From NCBI GenBank assembly GCA_007258455.2, contig VDFB02373365.1, forward strand, positions 220,938,552-221,002,551: a stretch of 64,000 nt of DNA. Reading direction: 5' to 3'. Origin of the DNA: Sequoia sempervirens. Its lineage: Eukaryota > Streptophyta > Pinopsida > Cupressales > Cupressaceae. Made by a program: the position numbers and the translations under genes. The first letter of the stretch is position 1. Every line of letters starts with the position of its first letter. Positions 23,971-32,708 of this stretch are shown here, in pieces. The notes beneath the pieces are model-generated. The model saw only the letters and a list, made by a program, of their open reading frames with translations, had not been told where the DNA came from and did no database searches.

Positions 23971-24300
23971 CATCCCAATCATATTTAGCCACCACTCCCA
24001 AATTTGCAAATCTGTCAGCTAGCATGTTAGCTTCTCTAAACACATGAGAGATTCTAATCTCCTCAAAAGAATTAATGATGGAGATTGAATCATTAATAAG
24101 ATGAGTGATAGAACACGATGGCGAACACTTCCTCAAAAGAAAGTTTATTATATTAAGCGAGTCCCCTTCCAACCAAAGTTTAGAGACCTCTAGATTCTTT
24201 GCCAAAACAAGGCCATGATAGGTTGCAGTGGTTTGATTGAAATGTTTGATAATGATCAAGAGTTTGATTTTTGCATTTAAAGATTCTACTTTTGCTGATT
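23971..24300 (-). pseudogene. LINE-type RNase H fragment split by element A
   Basis: An RVT_3-like RNase H C-terminal part: TATYHGLVLAKNLEVSKLW, then LEGDSLNIINFL (catalytic Asp region), EEIRISHVFREAN and LADRFANLG (last Asp). The frame runs into element A after KYDWD. Across the insertion, on the left of LTR 1, it continues for about 19 codons to a stop near 6474, with one copy of CATCC kept. The N-terminal part with the first Asp is missing toward the CACTA end at 24369. This type of RNase H ends ORF2 of plant L1 LINEs. No reverse transcriptase is present in the window, so the assignment to a LINE is by similarity only. Confidence 0.7.
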
Positions 24301-24389
24301 GTTGTACTTGTTTTTTGTTTGTGTTACCAAAGGGTGAGTGTGACTTGATTGATTTATTATGGATAAAGCACTAGTACAAAAACATCAAT

Positions 24390-25030
24390 AAATGACTGAA
24401 AAACCTACTAAAAATTGCTTATAAATGACTAAACATGGTCGTGTGACCAGTAGCATTTTATTGCCAGTCATTTATAGCACGACCGAATTGATGACTAAAC
24501 AACTTTTAGTCATTTTATTGATTGATTTGGTCATTAATTTAGTCATTTGATTGATCGATTTGGTTGTTGATTTAGTCATCTGATTGATCAATGTGGTCGT
24601 TGATTTAGTCGTTTGATTGATCAATTTGGTTGTTAATTTGATCAATTTGGTAGTGTATTTAGTCATTGACTATTTTAAATTAGTCACTTATTCAGTCATT
24701 CTTTTATTCACTAGTATATTTAGTCATTAATTTAGTCATTGATTGTTGTTAACTGGTCACTTATTTAGTCATTTTTATTCATTGATTTCCGTCCATTGGT
24801 AGTGTATTTAGTCATTAACTTTTAATCATCATTTTGATAAATTTGGTAGTTTATTTAATTGTTTTTGTTCACTAATTTCTGTCAAATGGTAGGTATATTG
24901 ATACATTTTTTATCAATTGCATAATCATTATATTTAGTGATATTTATTCACTGATTTCTGTCAATTGGTAGTATTTTTAGTCAATTGGTAGTTTATTTAA
25001 TTATTTTTGTTCATTGATTTATGCCTACAA
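24390..25030. repeat. CACTA subterminal repeat array
   Basis: Many degenerate copies of TTTAGTCATT and of GATTGATCAATTTGGT in direct orientation, thinning out to the right. In CACTA elements, such subterminal repeats bind the element's own transposition protein. The array creates a false MTKS-repeat ORF on the minus strand. Confidence 0.75.
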
Positions 25031-26039
25031 GTGTTGGAAATGAGACAATGCTTTAATTGAGGTTTAAACATATAAAAACACATAACAACATAATCATTCA
25101 TTTGCACATAATGAAACGACTATAAAGAAGGAACCATATTGAAATTTTAGTAAGAAAATGTGTTCTTACAGCAGATACAAGAAAAAAAAGTTTCTTTGCT
25201 TTGAAAAATGTATTGTTACAAAGTGTGTTTCTCAGTGTTGTGATTGAGAAAACTGAGTTACAAAAAACTGAGTTGCAATGCCTTTTTTTTGCTTATGCAA
25301 GATATTACAATTTTGATGACAATTCTATGTTGCAACTTATTTGTAACTGCACATACATGTATGTTGCCCTCTTTGCAACTTTTTCTCTTCTCTGCACCTC
25401 TTTATCTGCTTTGTATTTACTTCTTTTTCTACACCCCTGTTCTCTGTGTCTATTGCTTACACAATGCCATATCCCCTCTTCTATAATGTACTAGTTTGAA
25501 TGAGCGGAACCCAAACAAAAAGAGAAAAACATAATCAAGGGGTTTTACATTACAGGTGCAGTAATATAGAACATTCTCTATTCTACTCACAAAATGTGTA
25601 CCCAAATCAGATTATCTGGTTTTTGTTTGGGTTCAACTTATTCAAGCTCAGTACATTCTCTTTCTGCAACTTCACTCTCTACACTCTACTGTTGCTAACC
25701 CTTCTTTTTATCTTCTACACTTACAACTAACACTCTATCATTTTTTTCAAATATTTTAGTGGCCACCATGTGGTCCCTTATTTCTCTTTCAGATGGACAA
25801 CTCCATCTATTTTGTTTGGATAAGGAAGGGGTATGCTACTTGTGACCTACAAAATACTTACATTTGCATCTCCTGTTCCTTTCAATTTGACTCCATGTAT
25901 AATAGATAGTGAGTGAATCCACCCAATGCCCGCAATAGCACCATCAAATGAACCGAACACCTCAACTTTATCCCCTTCTTGGAGTTTATCAATAAATGTC
26001 TACAAAAACAAAAAAAAACACATTATATTAAGATATAAA
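25031..26039. other. Internal CACTA DNA without a recognisable gene
   Basis: AT-rich sequence with open frames under 100 codons and no family match. At 25,440-26,000 it has T-rich and C-rich stretches that could be intronic. It ends at the target site of the retroposon. Confidence 0.4.
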
Positions 26040-26055
26040 ACACACATTATATTGT
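26040..26055. repeat. Target-site duplication of retroposon, left copy
   Basis: ACACACATTATATTGT, 16 bp, exactly repeated at 27541-27556 just after the A-rich tail. A perfect 16-bp duplication is diagnostic of L1-mediated integration. Confidence 0.9.
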
Positions 26056-27540
26056 GGGTGGCAGGGTGGGCCCCCTCTGCCCCTCAAATAGCCACCTAAC
26101 AAGCTATCAAAGAGGGAGGATCTGAGGCGATGATGGGGTGTGCATGGTGACCGATTAGTGGCAATGCCACATCATTCCAAGCCCTCTCCAAATTGATGGC
26201 GGAGGGAGGAAGGGAATAAATTAAAGATTGATGCCCATTAAATCAAGGGTGTCCTCAGCGTCGTCAGGGGGAATGAATGACATAGGAATCCAAGTGAAAA
26301 TAGCTTGAAATGTAGGGCACGACAATTATGAAAGCGTAAGATTTCAGGCTGAGTGGCAATCCACTTCACATGAGGAGATAGATGTATTAAGGTTGAAGGT
26401 TGAAGGCCGTAGGAGAACGTCATGGCAAGGACGAACGCTCGCTTTGCCATAATTTAGATTCATGCACAGAGGCTCGGCCTCACAATTCACGGGCTTTCAA
26501 ATGATCTGATGAAGTTATTCTCACTATCTGGTTTTCAAAATTTGTTTTGTTTTTTGTTGCTGTGTAGGGAACGGTCACCAAAAGAGCTGCAAATGGTGAG
26601 GTCGAGCAAGTCGAAATTCATTATCTCCATCTCGGCGGGGGGAATGGAATGTTTCGGTGTTGATACACTAGTCTCCTTGGTAGCAACGAAGAGACAGATA
26701 GCCTTTCGGGAGATTACAAATCAAAGGCTAAAGTGGATTCTGTTCGATGACGACCCCCTGACAATGGTAGCAGTCAAAATGGTTTTAGGCAAAGGACATC
26801 TAGAAAGAAAGGAATATACGAGAGACAATGCTCACATCTCCTCTCGGTTTCTAGCAGTGATTCTGGACCTGGATTTCCCAAAGGCGGAGGCAAAGGTAAT
26901 GGTGGAGCATCTTTTCTGAGGTGACTTGCTAGGGGGCTTAGAGAAAACACTAAAGGCGGCCTTCAAAGGCAAAGGGATATCGCTGCCCACAGACCTAGAT
27001 CTCCTCTAGGAGTCAGATGATGCAGCCAAAGTCTTCCCCTTCATCTTAGACATCAAGGGGCTAGAACTGATGAGGCATCGAATGGTAGTGGCCATGGCTG
27101 TTGAATTCCTGAAAAGGAAGCTGAGGCTTGTGATGGCGGAGGGGACGGAATGGGTGGAAGACTTCACTCGGTTTGCAGAACTAAATGGCTTTATGTGAGG
27201 CTCGGCCTATGTGTTTAAAGTGTTTGAATGTTTAAAATTTTGTGGCTTATCAAAATTTTGGATGGTTTTTTAGTATCAGTGTAATGGAAATGCAAATTGG
27301 TTTTGGTTGGATGAGGCTCGACCTCTAATCTTAATTTTTTGCATCCAAAATTATAGTAGACAGCTTTTCGAAGCTCTGCAATGGGATTGCAAATTTTGTA
27401 ACGGTACAAAGTTGCCCTGGGTTGGAAAGGGTAGCTGATAGGCTCAGAGTCCAGGAAGGACTGTTATCTCCTGCTTAGCAGATGCATGTATATCTTATTA
27501 AAATCAATACAAATCCCACCTTACGTATCAAAAAAAAAAC
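26056..27540 (+). mobile_element. 1.5-kb retroposon with A-rich tail and 16-bp target duplication
   Basis: It starts GGGTGGCAGGGTGGGCCC and ends CCTTACGTATCAAAAAAAAAAC. It is flanked by perfect 16-bp direct repeats. The GC content is visibly higher than its surroundings. It carries a 136-codon ORF and downstream coding-like sequence, but no reverse transcriptase. The end CTTACGTATC plus poly(A) is like plant L1 tails. It is either a deleted LINE, a non-autonomous LINE derivative or a processed cellular transcript. The intact duplication suggests a fairly recent insertion. Confidence 0.85.
26509..26919 (+). CDS. Uncharacterised ORF inside the retroposon
   Basis: An open frame of 136 codons. 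Protein-like sequence continues in frame past a TGA at 26917-26919 and a TAG near 27007 to about 27198, giving an ancestral chain of about 230 residues. Features: a Lys/Ser-rich start (MVRSSKSKF), then mixed alpha/beta composition (ISISAGGMECFGVDTLVSLV, REITNQRLKWILFDDDPLTM). No family is recognised. Codon use and GC content differ from the gag-pol pseudogenes around it. It could be a LINE ORF1-like protein or a captured host gene. Confidence 0.4.
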   Translation: MKLFSLSGFQNLFCFLLLCRERSPKELQMVRSSKSKFIISISAGGMECFGVDTLVSLVATKRQIAFREITNQRLKWILFDDDPLTMVAVKMVLGKGHLERKEYTRDNAHISSRFLAVILDLDFPKAEAKVMVEHLF

Positions 27541-27556
27541 ACACACATTATATTGT
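27541..27556. repeat. Target-site duplication of retroposon, right copy
   Basis: An exact match to 26040-26055, directly following the A-rich tail. Confidence 0.9.
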
Positions 27557-27724
27557 TTTTGATAACTGTATGTAATGTCTTATGTCTTGGAACAAATTAG
27601 TTTTTGTATGTGATTTTATAAAACACTCTATTACATCTAATCTCTAAGCTTCCATATGTAAGTTATATGTTCTTTCTTATTTCCATAATCTATGTATACT
27701 AGCCAATTACACTTCACTACTATT

Positions 27725-27994
27725 CTAACCAACTTCTATCAAATAGGTAATGATTACCCTTATGTACATAATAAAACAACCATTACTTGAATAGTACTTA
27801 CTTTCATGTGGTTTCATAGCACTCACCTCGAGTTCAACACGACTACCATTATGAATATCATGTGCATGCTCATCAAATTCATCATCATAACCACTATCAA
27901 CGTCATTGCAAACATGAAGTTGTACAACTTTGCAGAGAGTTCTATTGATAGGGCCTTTTTCTTTTTGTCCTTTCATATAATTGCTCTGCATCAT
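27725..27994 (-). pseudogene. CACTA-internal exon-like ORF, copy 1
   Basis: Protein-like segment MQSNYMKGQKEKGPINRTLC followed by an acidic DVDSGYDDEFDEHAHD stretch. It parallels the ORF at 28312-28503 (MQSNFIKVIGKQKC, then DIDSDEVDKNVQH), and both are followed on the plus strand by TTGCTCTGCAT..GTGGTTTA..CATCATGCAAAAA. The two are duplicated exon-like units, probably of the CACTA second gene. Function is unknown. Confidence 0.4.
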
Positions 27995-28033
27995 GTGGTT
28001 TAATCATCATGCAAAAATTAATATAAGTCAAGT

Positions 28034-28361
28034 AAAGAATGCAAAAGCTATAATTTTTTGTCCAAAAGAACATTTTAAGCATGAAGAATGATAAAACATT
28101 AGGACATATTAACTTACAACTTAAATAATGCAAAAGCTATAAATTTTTGTCCAAAAGAAGAATGACAAAATATTGGGATAGATTAACTTACAACTTAAAG
28201 AATGCAAAACCTATAAATTTCTGTCCAAAAGAAGAATGTTAAAACATTGGGACAGATTAACTTACAACTTAAAGAATACAAAAGCTATAATGTTTTGTCC
28301 AAAATAACATATTAATCATGAAGAATGACAAAACATTGGGATAGATAACTGACAACTATTA
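28034..28361. repeat. Tandem repeat, four units of 74-90 bp
   Basis: Four head-to-tail units starting near 28034, 28123, 28197 and 28271. Each begins AA.AATGCAAAAGCTATAA and ends ATTAACTTACAACTTA, with GTCCAAAA in the middle. The outer units have an extra ATTTTAAGCATG-type segment. A partial fifth copy starts near 28553. It sits between the two duplicated exon-like ORFs. Confidence 0.85.
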
Positions 28362-28503
28362 CATTAATTACCTCAACTTCAGGACAACTAAGATGACTGT
28401 GTTGTACATTCTTGTCCACTTCATCACTATCAATATCGACAACTCTGTTGACACCATGAAGGCATTTTTGTTTTCCTATTACTTTGATAAAATTGCTCTG
28501 CAT
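28312..28503 (-). pseudogene. CACTA-internal exon-like ORF, copy 2
   Basis: The second copy of the exon-like unit described at 27725-27994, with similar start residues and an acidic segment but much divergence. It is flanked by the same GTGGTTTAGCCATCATGCAAAA boundary on the plus strand. Its role is unknown. Confidence 0.35.
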
Positions 28504-29074
28504 GTGGTTTAGCCATCATGCAAAAAATATACAAAGCATTCAATAGTTAAGTAAAGAATGCAAGCTATAAATTTGTCCAAAAGAACATTTTTTGGATCAC
28601 TCCAACAATAAAGAAATTGGGTTGGTTTCTCCTACGCTTAGATTTCAATAATCTACTTATTAAGAGGCATTTGTATATAGAACTACCAAACAAGAAGAAA
28701 TGAGATCAATAGAGCCTCTTACCTCATATAAATCCATGGATTTATGCTCATTCCATGCAAAAACTATACAGTTAACAGATTTAACCAACTACATAATTTG
28801 CTGAGTGAGATTGAATATGCAAATCATTACCTTTTGGTACCCTAGTTCATTTGAGTTGACATGATCTATAGAGGCTCCTACTGGGCATTGAATAAATGGC
28901 TATGAAATCTCTGTTGACGAAATAGATTTCCACTTCATCCTACTCTTAGATTTACTAGCATCTAGTGCTGTCATATAATTGATAATATCTTCTACACCTG
29001 CTTCTCTATTAATGTTTTCCACCTAAAATACAATGTCAATTTCAACATATAGTTAGTTCAATACAAAATTGAAA

Positions 29075-29905
29075 TAAATAACACAATGTAAATTGAACCA
29101 AAAATCCATACACTTATTGCAAATTTTTCCATTTTGGCATGCAACCCGCCTCGGCCAAATGTATATCCAACCCTCTCATTATCTCTTTCTCTCTTTCCTC
29201 TATTAATCTTTGCAAAATATTCTTCAGAATGCATACTTTCTCTCAATTCATCCCACTCTTTGGGAGATAGACTGGAGTCTAACCTCTCTTTTCCCTCCAT
29301 GATTGTTTTTTTGCAATTGTATCTATAATTTTTCATCAAAATTCTCATCCTTTGCTTGTAATATTTTCTAGAGATTTGTCCACCAGTAGTCTCAAAAGCA
29401 TTTTCTATTTTTTGTATATAGATTTTCTATAGCTCATGGATCTTGCTTTGTAAAATTTGATTTACAAATATCCAAATGGGCCCTACATCTTACACCCAAC
29501 TCGATGGACCACTTTGTAGCATTTGGCCCAATGGGCTCACCATCTCTCGATACCTCAAGCAAGAATGGCTTCTTGCCTTCTAATTTTTTTATTTTTTTTC
29601 GCATTCCTCTCTATAGATTTGTTCAAATCTTGACTCAATATTTGTCTTTTAACAAAAGCATCCACATCTTCTATTAAATTATCACTACTAGTATTTTTGG
29701 CTGATCCAATAGTTCCATCAAAAGTTCTAGATGCAACAGGTGCACTTTGAGGCACAATAGATGCAAGTGGTCTCTCTTCATGAATTTCATTAACCGAAAC
29801 TTCATGTTCCTTGGCCACATCAGGTGTGGCATGAGTAGGTAGAGTAGTACCGGTCTCCACATATTTCACATCATTAAACACGTCCTTTAATTTTGAAAAA
29901 AGCAT
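29075..29905 (-). pseudogene. Transposase_24/TNP-like protein of the CACTA element
   Basis: In order: an N-terminal low-complexity part (MLFSKLKDVFND at 29905), an LNKSIERNAKKNKKIRR coil, then after a frame change KKPFLLEVSRDGEPIGPNAT and KWSTELGVRCRAHLDI. After another break come LMKNYRYNCKKTIM, LSPKEWDELRESMHSEEYFA, KINRGKRERDNE and GGLHAKMEKF. The pattern GRPIG-N-A-FSSELG followed by W-DEW-L and a HAK terminal helix matches plant Transposase_24-type proteins of CACTA elements (family knowledge). Frameshifts or small introns divide it. It probably binds subterminal repeats or DNA; the catalytic transposase itself is not seen. Confidence 0.6.
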
Positions 29906-29984
29906 TTGTAGACCTGTTGTTCATTTGCCCTGATGTTTTTCAATAATCTATCTTAGACTTAGTTCTAAGAGATCATTACAACAT

Positions 29985-30053
29985 TGCACATCACCATGTG
30001 CTATATCAGGCTGCACATCGCCATGTGCTATACCAAGCTGCACATCATCACAA
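29985..30053. repeat. 27-bp coding minisatellite
   Basis: Two and a half copies of TGCACATC(A/G)CCATGTGCTATA, in a minus-strand frame that encodes IAHGDVQ repeats. It lies in the presumed N-terminal part of the CACTA gene. Confidence 0.75.
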
Positions 30054-30559
30054 CTATTGTTTTCACCAACTACATTTGTTGAATCACAAAAGCATCGACT
30101 TCTACGAGATGGCGACACTGTATCTTTTCTTTCCTTTTGTTTTTCTCCACATTTTCTTTGCACTCTTTTTGTTGCCTATAAAACAAAAAAAATCATATTA
30201 TGTCTTATATACATTAAACACTATTACAAAAACAATATACTACGTAGTGGATTTACAACTTGCCTGCTTGTCAAACCATGACTCAATAAATATTCATTAT
30301 TCTTGGCCACTTTTTCACTACGCACGCACTCATATTCTGTCATTGGAATTTCAACATTATGATCACTATCATCTAATTTTCACCTTACAGTTCTTTTCTT
30401 TATTCCCTAAAGTCCAAATAAACAATAATGTATAAATCAACAACTTGAATCAATAAAACTTTATTGAGTTCATAAATTGATAACTATTGACTTTCCAATC
30501 CGTTGATAACTACAAATGGAAACTTAAAATAGAATTTAGTTTACAGATTAAAAAGAATT

Positions 30560-31837
30560 TGTAGTAAAAAATCAAGAAGATATTTACAATTATAGGTATC
30601 AGACAAATTTTCCTTAGGGATATATTCACAAGAGAAGAACTCATAAAAACATAACACAATCAGGATGAACGAAAAACATAGTCTAGTTCATCATGAGGTG
30701 TGTTAGAACCTTATGTGGTAGCCATGAAATGCATGATTCTATGAACAAGAATCACCACTTCATGCCCACATCTATAGAGATATTCTAATTAAAAGAAAAA
30801 CCAAAAATGCAAATCTAAACTATAGAAACAAAACAAAAAGATGCTTTTAAAAGAAATCATTCTCTATTGTCTCCCTATCACCAAGATCTATTTTTATGCA
30901 TTTGCTCTCAGATTTTTTTTTGTGAGCACAAAATGCAAGAGAGAGGCTATGGTGAATGGGAAAATGTAGCTCAAAAGACAAAGAAGATATGACTATGCAA
31001 ATTCATGAGCAAAATTTGTGAGGGCTAAAATGAGAGGGGAATCCCATTTAAATAGGAGTTCCTTGAGGATGGTGAGGGGTTGAAGATGAAATGTGGGATA
31101 AAATATGTGAGAGAAGGAAATGCCATTATCCCACTTTGTTTGGTTAAATGTTATGCATGAGAATGAAGGTGATAAAGGGATATTAGATTAAAATGTAACT
31201 AAATGATTAAATATGAATAAAATGATTAAAGATGCTTTACTGAAATGAAATATTTCATGAATGATTTATGCAAATGATATGATTTAATATGCAAGTTATG
31301 ATAATTAGTTTATTATGAAACAATAGTCAATGACTGATAATTGATTTATTAATGGAGATGAATATGAAACGATTATGGAAGATAATGATAATTGATTTAA
31401 TATGAAAATGATGTTTATGACTTATTATGCAAATAGATTATGAATGATTATGATTTATTATGCAAACGGATATGAACGATAGTGAGCGGAAAATGAACGA
31501 TAGTGGTTTATTATGCAAATGTATTATGAATGATAATGCAAATAGACATGAATGCTTATGAAACAAATTATGAACGAGAATGATCATTTATGCAAAACGG
31601 TTAGTGAACGACCATGGGACGGATATGATTGTTTATGCAAACGGTTAGTGAATGACCATGGGATGAATGTGATTGTTTATGTAAACGGATAGTGAACGAG
31701 CATGAGACGGTTTAATGATTTGATGAAATGCATGAATATAAGAAAGTATTGAATGAATTGATTAAGTAAATAATAATATCTATTTAATCAATAGACGAAT
31801 TTCATTATGATTGTGAGGAAAAATTTGAGTGTCTACA
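30560..31837 (-). repeat. Diverged LTR related to element A (LTR 5)
   Basis: It starts TGTAGTAAAAAATC and ends TTTGAGTGTCTACA, like the element A termini. A minus-strand TATA-like TATTTAAAT lies at 31046-31054, and AGGCAAAATTTTAAGG on the minus strand precedes it as a degraded polypurine tract (31838-31853). No 5-bp target duplication is seen (GAATT versus CCTTA), so it may be one end of a rearranged element. The boundaries rest on similarity to the other LTRs. Confidence 0.6.
31582..31714. repeat. 44-bp tandem repeat in LTR 5
   Basis: Three units starting at 31582, 31627 and 31671, each of the form GAT(C/T)(A/G)TTTATG.AAACGG, followed by TAGTGAACGACCATGGGAC. Looser relatives extend left to about 31250 (AATGATTTATTATGCAAA). 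Confidence 0.8.
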
Positions 31838-31854
31838 CCTTAAAATTTTGCCTA

Positions 31855-32120
31855 GTTCCATCATCACAATTAACATTAAGCTCCATGACCTGATCCTTGA
31901 CCCTTATATTCCTTTTTATTTTTGACTGAGCCTCCCCACTATAAACAAACATAATTTTTTTAGGTTTGACTGACACTGAAAGACCTATACAAAGCCAAAA
32001 ATTCATCGTATATACTTAAGCAAAAGCATATCTAGCTAAAAACATTCCAAATCCCTTAACAGTATTACCGTGATCCCTTAGTAGTAATTTGAACCCTTGG
32101 CAGGCTGGTGGTGTGTAATA
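31855..32120. other. Short unassigned stretch right of LTR 5
   Basis: No gene, terminus or repeat is recognised here beyond the degraded polypurine tract at its left edge. Confidence 0.4.
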
Positions 32121-32138
32121 GACAACATGAAGATATTT

Positions 32139-32520
32139 ATCGCCATATTGTGGAAGTATTATGATGAGGACGCAGTTGGGTGGTATGAGAGAATTTAAAT
32201 ACATCATAAACCGCCATACTGCAAGAAGGAAAAATGAAGGGTACGGTATAGCGGGGTAACCCACCATCCCGCGAGGAAGATCATAAAGGCATGCAGTAGG
32301 GTGGTATGAACTGTTATACCATGGAAGGATGTGATGAAGCATGCAGTATAGCAGTAAGCCATATGTGACCATTAATGTAAAACACAATACTACAGGTTAA
32401 ACAAGTCAAGCTTACGGTATAGAGGTTAGGATCCCACTACCCCGAGGTGAAATGCAAAGAAGCATGTGGTATAGCAGTTTATAACTCTCTATTTCATGAC
32501 AGTTATAGAAAGTGGTGGCG
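32139..32520. repeat. Degenerate repeat of about 50 bp with CGGTATAGC motif
   Basis: About six imperfect units, each with a GCATGC(A/G)GTATAGC(A/G)GTAT-type core followed by a TA(C)CCCG..GAAG part. Some cores pair with each other in inverted orientation (GGTATAGCGG and CCGCCATACTGC). A stray copy (GCAGTATAGTGGTATGAAGTA) is at 42574. Origin is unknown. Confidence 0.6.
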
Positions 32521-32708
32521 ATAAAGTGGTATTAAATGCACGAATCACATCAATCGTTTGATCTTGTAAAATCAATGGTGCATGTTCAAACTTGAACTAC
32601 GAGCAAAATATTTGGTGTAAGGTTGATATTAATGTTGACATGACTGAGCTCTGAAGCCATTAAACTAAGAATTCAAAATTCTCTTTGCACTCATTTGCAA
32701 AAATTATC

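Larger units (their letters stand above)
24369..30440. mobile_element. CACTA (En/Spm-type) transposon remnant, right end not found
   Basis: The left terminus reads CACTAGTACAAAAAC, the classic CACTA start, preceded by AAG as a possible 3-bp target duplication. About 650 bp of short subterminal repeats follow. A minus-strand ORF resembling the Transposase_24/TNP-associated family of CACTA elements lies at 29.0-29.9 kb. No matching inverted terminus was found before the LTR at 30560, so the right boundary is approximate or truncated. A retroposon (26056-27540) is nested inside. Confidence 0.65.

Noticed and set aside
24472..24666. Minus-strand ORF of Met-Thr-Lys-Ser repeats
   Set aside because: Produced by the short TTTAGTCATT/GATTGATC subterminal repeats of the CACTA element; not a gene.
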